The notes under the pieces: generated by a model | The model's input: only the letters and a program-made list of their open reading frames with translations | Told to the model about the DNA's origin: nothing | Databases searched by the model: none | Assembly (NCBI GenBank): GCA_961205875.1 | Contig: OY540819.1 | Coordinates: forward strand, 622,501 to 686,500 | Source of the DNA: Sialis fuliginosa | Lineage: Eukaryota; Arthropoda; Insecta; Megaloptera; Sialidae | Direction: 5' to 3' | Length of the DNA: 64,000 nucleotides | In this document: in pieces, positions 1 to 11,800 of the stretch | How positions within the stretch are numbered: the stretch's first letter is position 1 | Layout of the letters: each line of letters begins with the position of its first letter | Program-made: the position numbers and the translations under genes

Positions 1-808
1 AAAATTAGTTTTTATTTAATATCTTAAGAACCTATTGTGATGCAGTTATGAAATTTGATGACCGGTTTAGTATTAATAAATGTTATCTATTTCCAGTATC
101 AACTAATAATAGTTTAAACCAGGGCTGTATGGGGCCAGCGGGCCGTCGATTTTTATCTTTAGTATTTCTTTTATATTTATTTTTTTACTGAGTTGCGCAC
201 TAATATAAGATTATATGACACATAACACAAAAAAATATACTTTGCTTATTTGTATCCATACAAAATGAATGACTGCAGAATTTTATTTAAAAAAAGTTCA
301 CGTTAATATACCTTTTTATAATAATAATAATATACCTCCTTAGACCTATAGCCAGTTATATTACTGTTAAACGTACTTGCGACTAAAAAAACGAAACTTA
401 AAATGGCTATTTATTGATAAAGCATCTAACGTAAACTTTATGGAGGGGGGGGGGTACATGATATTATTATTTTATCTTATATAATGGAGGAGGGAGTCAA
501 AAAAATTGGGTCCCCCCAATATTTTTAACAAGTCGGCGCCCCTGCAATTAACAAAGACATAATTGAATCTCTCTATCCGTATCAATATGTATGTATAGTA
601 ATTTCGATTTTTTAAACATTTACAAAAAAAACTAAAAAATAGAAGGAGGGGGGTTAAACTGTTTACTTACTGTTAGGGCAAATTACAAACAACAATTTGA
701 CTTTTATTTATTTGGATTTACAAATAACTAACAATAAGTTAAGTAAATTGTTTTAAATGTAATTTGTTGAGGTTTTACCTAATTTAGATTTAAATAATTG
801 TGTTACTT
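1..808. other. Flank left of element A; possible degraded hAT MITE at about 119-545
   Basis: No convincing coding frame is present. A stretch beginning CAGGGCTGTATGGGG near 119 and ending GGCGCCCCTG near 545 has weakly matching inverted ends like those of hAT MITEs, but the flanking 8-mers do not match well, so this is tentative. The segment also holds a G-run near 444-453. Confidence 0.3.
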
Positions 809-1206
809 CCCTGGCGGATTCGTGGTCACTGTAAAATCATCGTCAAACGACGGTCAAATCACCGTAAATTTACGGTACCGACAAATGAACGTCTTTTGAC
901 TGTCAAACAAGCGTCGTTTGATGGTGAACGACAAGTGCCGTTGTGAAAATTTTCGACAATAATCGTATCGATGATGTTATGTGTGTGCATTGTATTTCAG
1001 CTGACTAGTTACCGTAAATTAATAGGTAAATGACATTCCTTTAACAGTCATTGAGAAGTATAGGAATTGTCAAAAACCGATATCTTGGCGGTTCATTTAC
1101 AGTAATAAGTGAGTCGAATACTCGTCGATGGAGCGTATAGTGTCGGTAAGTGAGAAATTTTTCGTTAGTGAACTGTTGATCAGATACCGGTCAGATTTTT
1201 AAAATT
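809..1206 (+). repeat. Left terminal/subterminal region of element A, copy 1
   Basis: This stretch is near-identical to 18487-18884. It starts CCCTGGCGG and contains clustered GTCAAA, TTTGAC and CCGTAAA words. In CACTA transposons comparable subterminal repeats are bound by transposon proteins. That role is inferred here, not shown. Confidence 0.8.
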
Positions 1207-1814
1207 CATGTCTATAGTTGCGGTTAACTTGACGTCAAATTCACAACTTTTTACTGAATAAAATATGAATACAAGTCGACATCAAGACTTGTAGTTAAAT
1301 ATAAAATTTAACTTCACTTCGATTCCACCATAAGACTTTCTGTAAGTTTTAGTGTCAAATTAGACTTAAATTAGGGAGAAATTAACAGCCATCTTAATCA
1401 AAACTCGTTATTTTCCATTTTTTTTAGTAAAGGTAAATTTTGATTTCAACCAAAGATTTCCCGTAAGATTGATTCAGCATGGCTATCAATATTGGGGTGA
1501 CAAAAGATGTATATAAATAAATATTTTTAGAAAAATCATGAACATATAGTATATACAAAAAATGTAAAAAAAGACTTAAATAATAATATTTTTTATCATT
1601 ATAGGGTAAAGACTTCAAATATTAATGAGTTTAGGTAAGATAATCAGAGATACAGGATTAAAAAATTTATAAATACTTAATAACAGCAGATATAAGTCAT
1701 TATCAATTAATTAAATAGTTTCAAATAAAAAAAAAATCGTACAAAATACATTTTAATCTTAAATTTATATTATACAATAAAAATGATAATATACATTATA
1801 TTTTTACTTTCTTT
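1207..1814. other. AT-rich spacer downstream of the transposase
   Basis: This is the 3' side of the minus-strand transposase. I see no supported gene. An AATAAA on the minus strand is not clearly placed. The segment is absent from copy 2, where the deletion joins about 1206 to about 5105. Confidence 0.5.
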
Positions 1815-4738
1815 CTAATCAGTCTCCCATAAATTTGCAAGTTTCACAGCGTAAGTGAGTTCTTCATTAGTCATTTTTATAGCTGGTCTTATCATTCGTG
1901 TTTCTTCTATAAAGCTTAAAGTCTTCAGCGACTTAATTATGTAAATGTGGCCAGTATTGAATCTATTATGAATACATTCAAAGTTTTTAACAATGATACC
2001 AGTGATAAGATTGTTATTGCTATAAAATTGTACAATAGCGTTTATTGTGCTAAATTTACCATCGATATCATTGTGTATGAAGGAGTTCGAAAATTTTGTT
2101 ACTTTGTTTTCATTCAGAGATGAAAATTTTATTCCATTCAAATACATATCTTCGTATGATGTAAGCCGCTCTGGAGTATATCCAGCTTCACATAAAACTT
2201 TCCATTCTTCTCTTGACAAAGATCGTGTTTTTGATTGTATTTTCACAACAAATTTATTACGGAACTCCACTGTGCTGGTTTCATCTATAACTTTCAATTT
2301 TTTTATGATAAAATTTCGAGTTTCACTAGAAATTGATGAATCAAATGCAGTGTAATTTAAAAATCTTTGCATTAAAAATCGTGTTGCAATTTGATCTTGT
2401 TGACCAACGGGACTAGTCAGAAATTCAACAATTTTTTTATTCCAGCTTTCAAAGATGAAAGCATTGTGCACCCACATGGGACCCCAATTTCGGACACACT
2501 CTACTACATGTAATAAAGCATGGACATTTGATGTCATATTTACAGTGCCGAAATATTCTTCGAATAATTTTGCATAATCTCTCAACAAAATATCTGCTTT
2601 ATGTAGTTGAGCTAAAGTTAAGGAATCACTATTTAAATAATGGACGGCCTCAGAAAGTTGACTTAAATGGTTTATATATTTTTCTTCCAAAACAGACTTA
2701 AGGCAAACTGGAGCGTAATCTAACCAATTACGCCACTCCGATGCTTTCCATTGGGCATATAATTGGATTTTTCGTGGTTTTCTTGATCGACGAGATGGAG
2801 GCCTTATGGACAATAGAGTCTTGTTAATAATTTTTAAGGTTTCTCGTTTTCCAATATAATAAGGTGCACCAGTTGTTTTTATAAAAATTGTAGTATGAAG
2901 TTTTACCACACCTAAGAAAATGCAATGCATTGTTTCAACTATCACTCCTTTAGGTACATTAAATAACGGTAAAGCAGTTAATGATGAATATCCTTTCACT
3001 CCATGTCTTATTTCGCCAGTTCTAGTAACGTGCTTCATATCAGCCTTCAGTTCTTTTGTGGTTCGCAATTTTCGGTAGGATTGATGAAATGGATACACTA
3101 GTCTTCTGCCCATACGCTTTCCTTTAGCGTAACAATGTACGCAACTAAAATATCCGTTGTATTGTTTCATCCGAAGAACTGCTGCACGGGCTGGAGCATC
3201 TAGAGTACTGGCTAACACTACAAATCGTGAGGTTACTTTGGTTGTCTCGGTTGGTTTCCAAGTAATGCCTTTTGTAAAGAGTTTTTTCATCTGTAATGAA
3301 AACGGTCGAAGTAAATTATTCATTTTGGGATGTTCATCACCAATATAAACAGCTGCTAACAAAACATATTTTTTTCGCATGTGAGGCGGTAGTTCGTTAA
3401 TTTCAGCATATACCGGCCATGCACTTGCTTTCGAAGATTTAGAAATTTGGCATCCATCAGTATTAATAGTTAAAGAAAAATTATACTGTTCTTCTAAAAA
3501 ATTACCCGGTGAACTTAGACGTTGGTATTCTAAACCATCGTACATATCTTCAAAGGCTGCATTATTTTTTTTCTCTCTTTGAAATCTATACATCAAAGAT
3601 TGTGCAATATTAGGTATTTTAAATAATTGTCTAATCTGGGCAATTAAACTAATACTTAAAAAATACCCAAGATATTTTTCGGATTTTCCGGGGCAACATT
3701 TCTTACAAAAGCACGTTATTCTTAGTCGCTTTTTCTTATTTTTTGTCCCCAAATAAACGCCACATAGCTTGCAATAATGATGATGCGTGATCATAGATTT
3801 ATTCCTACATAAAATCTCCCATAATGCAGCTTTTGTAGTTGGTAAGTGACATGCTTCATGTGACGCTTTTATCCAACGAAAAATATCTAACGTAGCTTCA
3901 TACGACATATGATGTTTCATAGATGTTGCGAGAATAGATAAAAAATGATCGTTCATAGATAAATTTTTATAGGATAATAATGGTATCTTTAAAGATTTAA
4001 CTTTATTGATAGCGAAAAATGAATTATCATCATCATCATCATCATCATCTTCATCATCATCATCATCTTCATCATCATCATCTTCATCATCATCATCATC
4101 GTCTTCTTCTTCTTCTTCGGTATAATAATCGTAATCTCCATCTTCTTTGTTGTCACGATTTTCAACGTCATCATTATCATCTTTATCATCTTCACAATCA
4201 TGATAATAATAATAATCATCATCATCATCATCATCATCATTATTCTCATATACACGATCATTATCATCTTCATTACCACCAGCATTATCAAATTTATTTT
4301 CGAGTAGGACCTCTTCTTCAATGACTTTATTATCACAATCGTTTTCATTCATTTCTTCAGGCGCGTTTCCCACAGGATGGATGTCATTTATCCTAAAAGA
4401 GATTTCGTTATCACTATCGAACTCCATAGTACAGTCAGTAATGCTGTCTTTTTCATTGTCTGATATATGACTGTCACGATGAATTTGAGTGCCTGACGTT
4501 GAAGGCTGAAAAAAAATTATTAGAAAATTGATTTGAGCTAAGTCATAAATGTTTTTTATGAAATTAGACATAATCGTTAAAAAGGTATATTTAGTGTATA
4601 TATAGTTACCATTTCTTCAAAAAAGTTTGGTGGAATGGGGCGAATACTTTCCGAACAAAATACATAAGTTTTCAATTTGTTTTGATTACGTTTTATTATA
4701 GTAGTCCGAGACGGACCTGGTTTGCTTCATTTAGACAT
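1815..4738 (-). CDS. CACTA/EnSpm (tnp2-like) transposase, two exons
   Basis: The main exon is 4505-1815 (stop TAG at 1815-1817). It follows a minus-strand acceptor (T-rich tract, CAG) just upstream, and a 5' exon 4738-4610 ends at a GT donor. The two exons join in phase. The acidic N-terminal part (4020-4330) is a D/E tract encoded by ATC/TTC triplet runs. It is followed by a Cys-rich zinc-binding segment (CKLCGVYLG, CFCKKCCPGK) and a DDE-type core containing NTDGCQISKSS, LPPHMR and a CVHCYAKG knuckle, the arrangement seen in tnp2/Transposase_21 proteins. The core is open for about 700 codons. The first ATG of the 5' exon (4736-4738) meets a TGA three codons later (4727-4729). The next ATG, 4610-4612, is the last codon of that exon and gives an uninterrupted product of about 897 residues. 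An unspliced start at 4571 lies in the intron and is probably not used. The gene is absent from copy 2. Confidence 0.78.
4020..4330 (-). repeat. ATC/TTC microsatellite encoding the acidic tract of the transposase
   Basis: Imperfect ATC triplet runs (about 4026-4103 and 4201-4242) encode Asp on the minus strand, interleaved with TTC runs encoding Glu. The other strand reads as His/Leu-rich open frames, which are artefacts of the repeat. The tract is a likely site of length polymorphism. Confidence 0.85.
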
Positions 4739-5818
4739 TATAAGGTATCTGAAAAATAATAAAATTATGTAATATTCTATTAAATATAACGACAGAAAAT
4801 TCTAAGGCTATCGCGTTTTTCCTATTGGATTACATTTATGAATAACAATTTTATGTGCAATAAATTTTTTAGACAAGATTCCTTGAACAATATCCATTTT
4901 TTCATGAACATCGCAATTGTCGTAAAAACTGATATAAATGAAAAAATGAATGTTTCATTCATTATTTGATTAATTTTTTTTGAATTTCTTTTTCATCTTG
5001 TAACATAATGTAAGAATGCAATAATAAATGATACTGCAGTTAGCTGTCAGCTGTCAATTTAAAAAATTTTTATAATACATCAATAACAATAAAATAATGC
5101 TTCTAAAAAAATTGTCACTTATAATTTTTATAAATTTTCGAATGTTGAATTATTTTCTTGAATTTTTTTTATGATAATTTAATTGATATGAGATTTTAAA
5201 AAATTCTAAAAAATCTTTTGTTACCAATATTTTTTTTCTGTTCATTAATTTATAACGAATGTTAATAAATTATAAATGAAGTTATTTATATCTTAAATTA
5301 ACTAAAATAAAATAAACATAAAAAAAATACTTTATACTTTCATAGTGTTCGTCTTATATTTCCTACTTTCTTATGAATGGCGTACAGAATCTTTTATATA
5401 TTTAATATTTTATTCGAAAAATAAGAATACGTTTTAACAAAATTTCTATAAATTATAAATTAGGTTAGTTGAATGCCAATTATAAATTTAGCGCTGATGT
5501 ATGTTTTCATATTTGTCACCTTTTTTTTACATGGGATTCGCCTTTATTGTGTAGAGACGCATGCGCAATAACTATGTAACTAGCTGCTGTTGTGGCCCAG
5601 CTGCTAAGTTTCATTGATGATCGGTGAGATATTACGAAGTGCATACGCCAAGAGACACTGGTTTTAAGGTTATTTTTACCCGCGTAAAGTCTTGTATTTT
5701 TATATTATCTTAAAATAAATATGACATTAATTATCTTTGATGTATGAAAGTAGTTTAATACATTTTATTTGTTATTGCTTAATTCAGTACAACTATTTGC
5801 TAGAGATTGGTAAACACG
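4739..5818. promoter_or_regulatory. Shared intergenic region between the divergent element A genes
   Basis: This 1.08-kb spacer separates the transposase (minus) from the five-exon gene (plus), so it must contain both promoters. The half nearer the plus gene includes an NRF-1-like GCATGCGC word at about 5563 and GC-richer sequence (5560-5700) with a GGTGAG donor-like site near 5622, which could mark a noncoding first exon. Copy 2 keeps the part from about 5105 rightward, so the plus-gene promoter survived the deletion that removed the transposase. Confidence 0.5.
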
Positions 5819-8800
5819 ATGAGTGTCCTGCGAAAATATGTACTTACTAAACATGCTATGGCAAGTAAATCTATTTTCAAAATTGTTCATAGAAGTATGG
5901 TTTATAAAAAAGATAAACATGGTTGGAGAAACATCGATAATGAAAATGATTTAAATGGTGAAATATACATTACGAATCGTACGGACGAGTTTGTTGAAGT
6001 AGAGATATTGGATCAAAACGGTAACTGAACTATGTCCTTAATTATATTCAAATAAAACTTTTATTTTATGATACTGAATTTTACAGACATCTAACAATTT
6101 TTTAGATTGTTTAACTGTAAAGAAAAAAATTTAGCGAAAAAATTTCAGATGTAGAAATTTTTAGAAATTAAAAGTGTGAATTTTTAAAAATATTCTTTTT
6201 ATACCCACACAACACACTCACGTATAAGATACATATAATTTCGGTAGATTCGTTGATTTTATGTATACGTCTAGTGATATACCAATAATATACGTAAATA
6301 TTACTAAAATAAAAACAAACTTGTTTGTTTAAACGTCAAAATTTATTAAAGAAGAGGAAACCGCAAGCTTTCGATTCACAGAATCATCGTCAGGCTATTA
6401 ATAAAGATTTAAATTTGAGAAAGATGTCGTTATCTCAATAAAATTCATGTGACTGAATATTACATATACAAACACCTTAAAAAATACGTATTTTTTAATA
6501 CAGATGTTATACGTAAATATTACTATTATATATTTGGTAAAATCAGTACAACAGTCTTATAAATTGATTATCTTTATTTTTATGTATAATGTTATTATAT
6601 ATTGTTTTTGTATCCATGTACAAAATACTGTGTTTTCATGGCTTACTTTTATATACAAATAAATTATATTTAGATACATAACAATCTCCCCTTCTTATTT
6701 TTAAGCCAGAGGGATACTGGACATTTAATTTTAGCGCTTTAAAAATCTAAATAGTGTCGTTTGCCACCTTACTTGTCTATGAGATCAATTGGTCTCATCA
6801 TCACCTTCTTCTATTAAAGAATCTTGACTGTCGATGGCTGGCGGTACTGCTCCGATATTATACGTACAAATTTGATCGACATGTCTTTTCCATTCAAAAT
6901 TATCAATAGTTTTGACAATATACAGATGACTGCCTAATATTTGTATAATTTTTGCTTTAGTCCATGTAGGACGTTTAAACCGATAATCTTTTACCAAAAC
7001 GGTATCATCAATATCAAACATTATATTACGTTTACCTTTATAATTAATTATTTGTTTGTATTGATTAGCTAATACAACATTTTCCGTTGATGGAGTAATA
7101 CGATCTAATTTGCACCTTATTTGTTTATTCAATAACAATTTTGCAGGACTTTCTCCTGTAGCACTATGTACAGTATTTCTATAATAATGCAAGAATCTAT
7201 TGATAACCAAACTCAATTCTTCTGTACCCTTTTGTTGACGCGCCCTTAATATACAATTTTTAATTATTTTAACAGCGCTTTCAGCCTGACCATTAGATGA
7301 CGGGTGATAAGGAGCTCCTATTAGCGATTTTATTCCATTCGCTTTATAATAATTTTGGATTTCGTCTGAAGTGAACTGTGTCCCTCTATCACTCGTTATC
7401 TCCACTGGCAAACCGAAACGTGAGAAACACTCTCTAAATTTATTTATAGTGCTCGTTGATGAGATTGAATTCATTATAAAACATTCTATCCATTTTGAAT
7501 GTGCATCAACTATTATAAGGAAATATTTATTACAAAATGGACCTAAAAAGTCAACATGTAATCTATACCAAATTTTATTTGGCCAATTAAAAACTTTCAA
7601 ATTAGCTTTTGGCGGTGAAGCCTTAAATGGAATGCATGCCTCACATGAACGAGCCAACGTTTCTACGTTTTGGTTTAAGTTAGGCCACCACACATACGAT
7701 CGTGCTAAATTTTTCATTTTAACTATTCCCATATGTGTGGAATGTAATTCATTTAAAATCATATTATGAAATTTTGAAGGTGGTACCACTCTATATCCCC
7801 ACAGTATACAACCTTGTTCAACAGTTAATTCATTTCTCCTTATAGCATAAGGTTGTAACTCTTTTGAATATTTAATATCAGGCCACCCTGTTAATATAAA
7901 TTTAGTTACTTTTGACAAAATTGGATCTCTTTCAGTTTCTCGTTTTATTTTACTACAATCTAAATTAAATTGACTTTCTTCGAAATATTTTAAATAACAA
8001 AAATCTGATTTTTCTGTATCAGCTTTGGATACAGGCATCCGGGATAACCAATCTGCTCGATTTTTAGCGGAAGGTACATATTTTATTTCATAATTATAAC
8101 ATGATAATATAATAGCCCATCGTTGAAGACGACTAGCTGCGAGCTCTGGTATACCTTTTTTATCTCCAAATATTGTCAACAGTGGCTTATTATCAGTTGT
8201 TAACTGAAAATTACGGCCAAATAAATATTGATTAAACTTTTTGAGACCAAATATAACTGCTAATGCTTCCCGTTCAATTTGAGCATAATTACGTTGTGCT
8301 GAATTTAACACTTTTGAAGCAAATGCAATTGGTTTTTCTTCCCCTCCGGGATATACATGACTAATCATAGCTGAAATTCCAACAGCACACGCATCAACTG
8401 TCAAATTGATCGGTTTATTTATATCATAATGATCCAAAACTTTATCTGACACTAACATTTCTTTAGCTTTTTTAAAAGCTATTTCACATTTATCAGTCCA
8501 ATTCCATCTAATACCTTTATGCAGTAAATTATACAGCGGATGTAAGATAGATGCAAGATTAGGTAAAAATTTACCGTAATAATTAATTGACCCCAAAAAT
8601 GATCTTAATTCATTAACATTATTAGGAGCTGCTGCCTCTAATCGCTCTTTAGTCATACTTATGCCGTTTTTATTAATTACGTGCCCTAAATATGTAACTG
8701 AAGGTTGAAAAAATTGACATTTTTCTAACTTTATTGTTAGCCCACATTCTTTCAAAACATTCAACACCCTTAATAGTCTATCTAAATGTTCCTGACTATT

Positions 8801-11800
8801 ACGTCCTGTTATTAACAAATCGTCTAAGAAACATGCGACTCCTGGTATTTTAACTAAAATACTTTCCATCATTTGTTGAAATAATGATGGTGCTGAATTA
8901 ATGCCGAAGCATAATCGTGTTGATTTAAATAGACCTTTGTGTGTGGAAAGTGTAACTAGTTTTTGCGACTCCTCAGTTAATGAAACTTGTTCATATGCTT
9001 GACGCAAATCTAATTTAGTAAACTCTTCTCCTCCCTGTAATATTTCGAACAAGTATTCGATTCTAGGTAAAGGATGTTTTGCCAACTCTAAACACGGATT
9101 TAATGTGACTTTAAAATCACCACATATTCTTATTGAACCATCCGATTTAGGTATCGGCACAATAGGTGTTCCCCATTCCGACGTTTCTACCGGAACTAAA
9201 ACCCCTAATTCCACTTGTTTATCTATTTCATCTTCAACTTTTTTCTTTAATGAAAAAGGTATTGGTCTAGGCTTGAAAAATTTTGGTTTGCTATTTTCTT
9301 TAAGCACTAGATTTATTTTACTTTTATTAAAAGTACCTAATTTGCTGCTGAATACATCTTTGTATTCTTTGCATAAATGTTCTATATCAGATGGAAGTGT
9401 ACCCATATTGTTCACTTGGTCTACATCATATACCAATTTTATGTTTAAAATATTAATTAAGTTTCTACCTAAAATAGGTGGACCACCTTTTTCAAAAATT
9501 AAAATTGATATATTTTTAAAAACTTTATCATTAAATGTAATATCAACATACATTTTTCCTACAGGTGAAATTAAGCGGCCTAAATAATCTTTCAAATTTA
9601 TACAATCTTTATGAATTTTAATATTATTAAAATATCTATCATATAAACTTTTATTTATAATATTTTGCGCTGACCCTGTATCTATTTCAAATTGAATGTC
9701 GATATTATTACATTTTAACATCAAACATATAGGTTCTAAAGAAATATTATTATTAATAGGATTTATATGATAAAAATTTTCCGATATTTCTTCAGATATT
9801 TCTTCAGTCAAATATTTATTTGACGTACCTGCTTTATTTGAAACCTTTAACTTATTAAAGTTTTTAACCAGTTTAATTTTACACATCGATGCCAAATGAC
9901 CTTTCATTGAACATTTCTTGCAAATGTATGATTTATATCTGCATTCTGACGAATTGTGATTTCGGAAACCACAAACAGAACATTTAGGCTTCTTACTTGA
10001 CGTTTGGTCTTCAATTCTGTTCACAGCTACTTCACTTGAAATACTATGAACTTTTTCGGATGTTCGAAGTCGATGCCGCAATGCTGCTTCTTTATTTACT
10101 GAAATTTCCAGTAATCTACTCCAATTTGCTTTTGTTGCATCTTCCTCAAATAAACGATCTTGAATGGCACTTACTGTCATTCCAGCTACGAACTTGTCGC
10201 ATAAGACCACATTTAACTCTGTATTAAAACCACAATTACTTGCCAGACTTTGTAATCTTGCTGCCCAATCATTAACCGATTCACCAAATTCTTTATTAGC
10301 AGCATAAAATTTTAATCTTGCTGCATAATACGTTTTCACAGGCTTGCAATGCTTGCCCAAGATACATAATAATTCTTCATATGACTTTGTTTCCGGAGTT
10401 TCAGGAATACACAAATTTCTCAATAATAAATACGTTTCTTCCACCAAAGCGTTAAGAAAACAAGAACGCTTAATGACTTCATTTGTTATTCGATTAGCAT
10501 TATAAAAATTTGTTGTACGTGCTTCAAATACAGTGAAATCATTTACTTTATGATTGAAATCATTTATCTTGCCCATAATTCTTGATTCTGATGAAATGAC
10601 AGAAGTATTTTCATTTCCATCTTGATTTAATTCAACTTGTGTTTTCTTTCCTGATCTTGCCATTGTATATTCAAGTATACACACGTGAATTAATGTAAAA
10701 CCTCGTCGCCACTATTATATATTTGGTAAAATCAGTACAACAGTCTTATAAATTGATTATCTTTATTTTTATGTATAATGTTATTATATATTGTTTTTGT
10801 ATCCATGTACAAAATACTGTGTTTTCATGGCTTACTTTTATATACAAATAAATTATATTTAGATACATAACAATTACATACACAAACATCTTTAAAAATA
10901 CGTATTTTTTAATACAGATGTTATACGTAAATATTACATATACAAACACCTTAAAAAATACGTATTTTTTAATACTGATTTTATACGTAAATATTACATA
11001 TACAAACACCTTAAAAAAATACGTATTTTTTAATACTGATTTTATACGTAAATATTACATATACAAACACCTTAAAAAAATACGTATTTTTTAATACTGA
11101 TTTTATACGTAAATATTACATATACAAACACCTTAAAAAAATACGTATTTTTTAATAGAGGTGTTATACATATTTTGTACATATAATATTATACGAGTTG
11201 ATGAAAAATTAACAAGAGCTATAAAATTACGTATTAGATCCCTATATATAAACAATCTAAAAAATATGTATTACTATATGTATCTATGCTACGTATATCA
11301 TTGATTCTTAGTTTACATTTATAAATTATATGTAATATTTACGTAAAAAATTAAACCTAAATCTACGAAATAATAAATATAATACGGGATATCTAGAATT
11401 ACGGATTACTTCCGTATATAAACAATTTAATCTAAAATATATATTCATTATTGTATATTAGCCCAGTCAAGGAAGCAGTGAAAAGTGAGAAAAAGGGAAA
11501 TTTAGGGGGCAAGCAATTTTATGATTGATTCTTATAGATTTTAAACCGGGGAATTCGAAAAAAATAACCCGGACAAGCGAAAAGTGGTGCAACACCCTTA
11601 AAAATGGGGTTTAAGGGTGAAAACCCCATTTCCAACCGTTTTTTCAATTTATCACAAAATCTAAAGGGACGATGGTATATTTTTATCGTTGATATATGTT
11701 CAGGATACTCAGACGAATCGATTGTGACCACATATACTTAATTTGACCAAAAATTACCTCTTCCAGAGGGCTTAAAAGACAGAAAAATGCATCTTTTCGG

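Larger units (their letters stand above)
6524..10872 (-). mobile_element. Ty3/gypsy LTR retrotransposon, full length, identical LTRs
   Basis: LTRs at 6524-6683 and 10713-10872 (160 bp each) read identically base for base. The element is flanked by a 5-bp ATTAC duplication at 6519-6523 and 10873-10877. On the coding (minus) strand a purine tract (AAGAAGGGGAGA) sits just before the 3' LTR, and a tRNA-primer-like TGGCGACGAGG follows the 5' LTR. The single gag-pol frame is open. Identical LTRs and an intact frame imply a very recent insertion. The target was a TACGTAAATATTAC repeat unit of element B. Confidence 0.93.

Noticed and set aside
4019..4348. Two long open frames rich in His/Leu and Met/Ile over the ATC repeat
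   Set aside because: They are alternative readings of the triplet repeat that encodes the acidic tract of the transposase.
1815..4571. Transposase starting at the ATG at 4571
   Set aside because: The first 22 codons are intron sequence between a CAG acceptor and a GT donor. The spliced model fits better.
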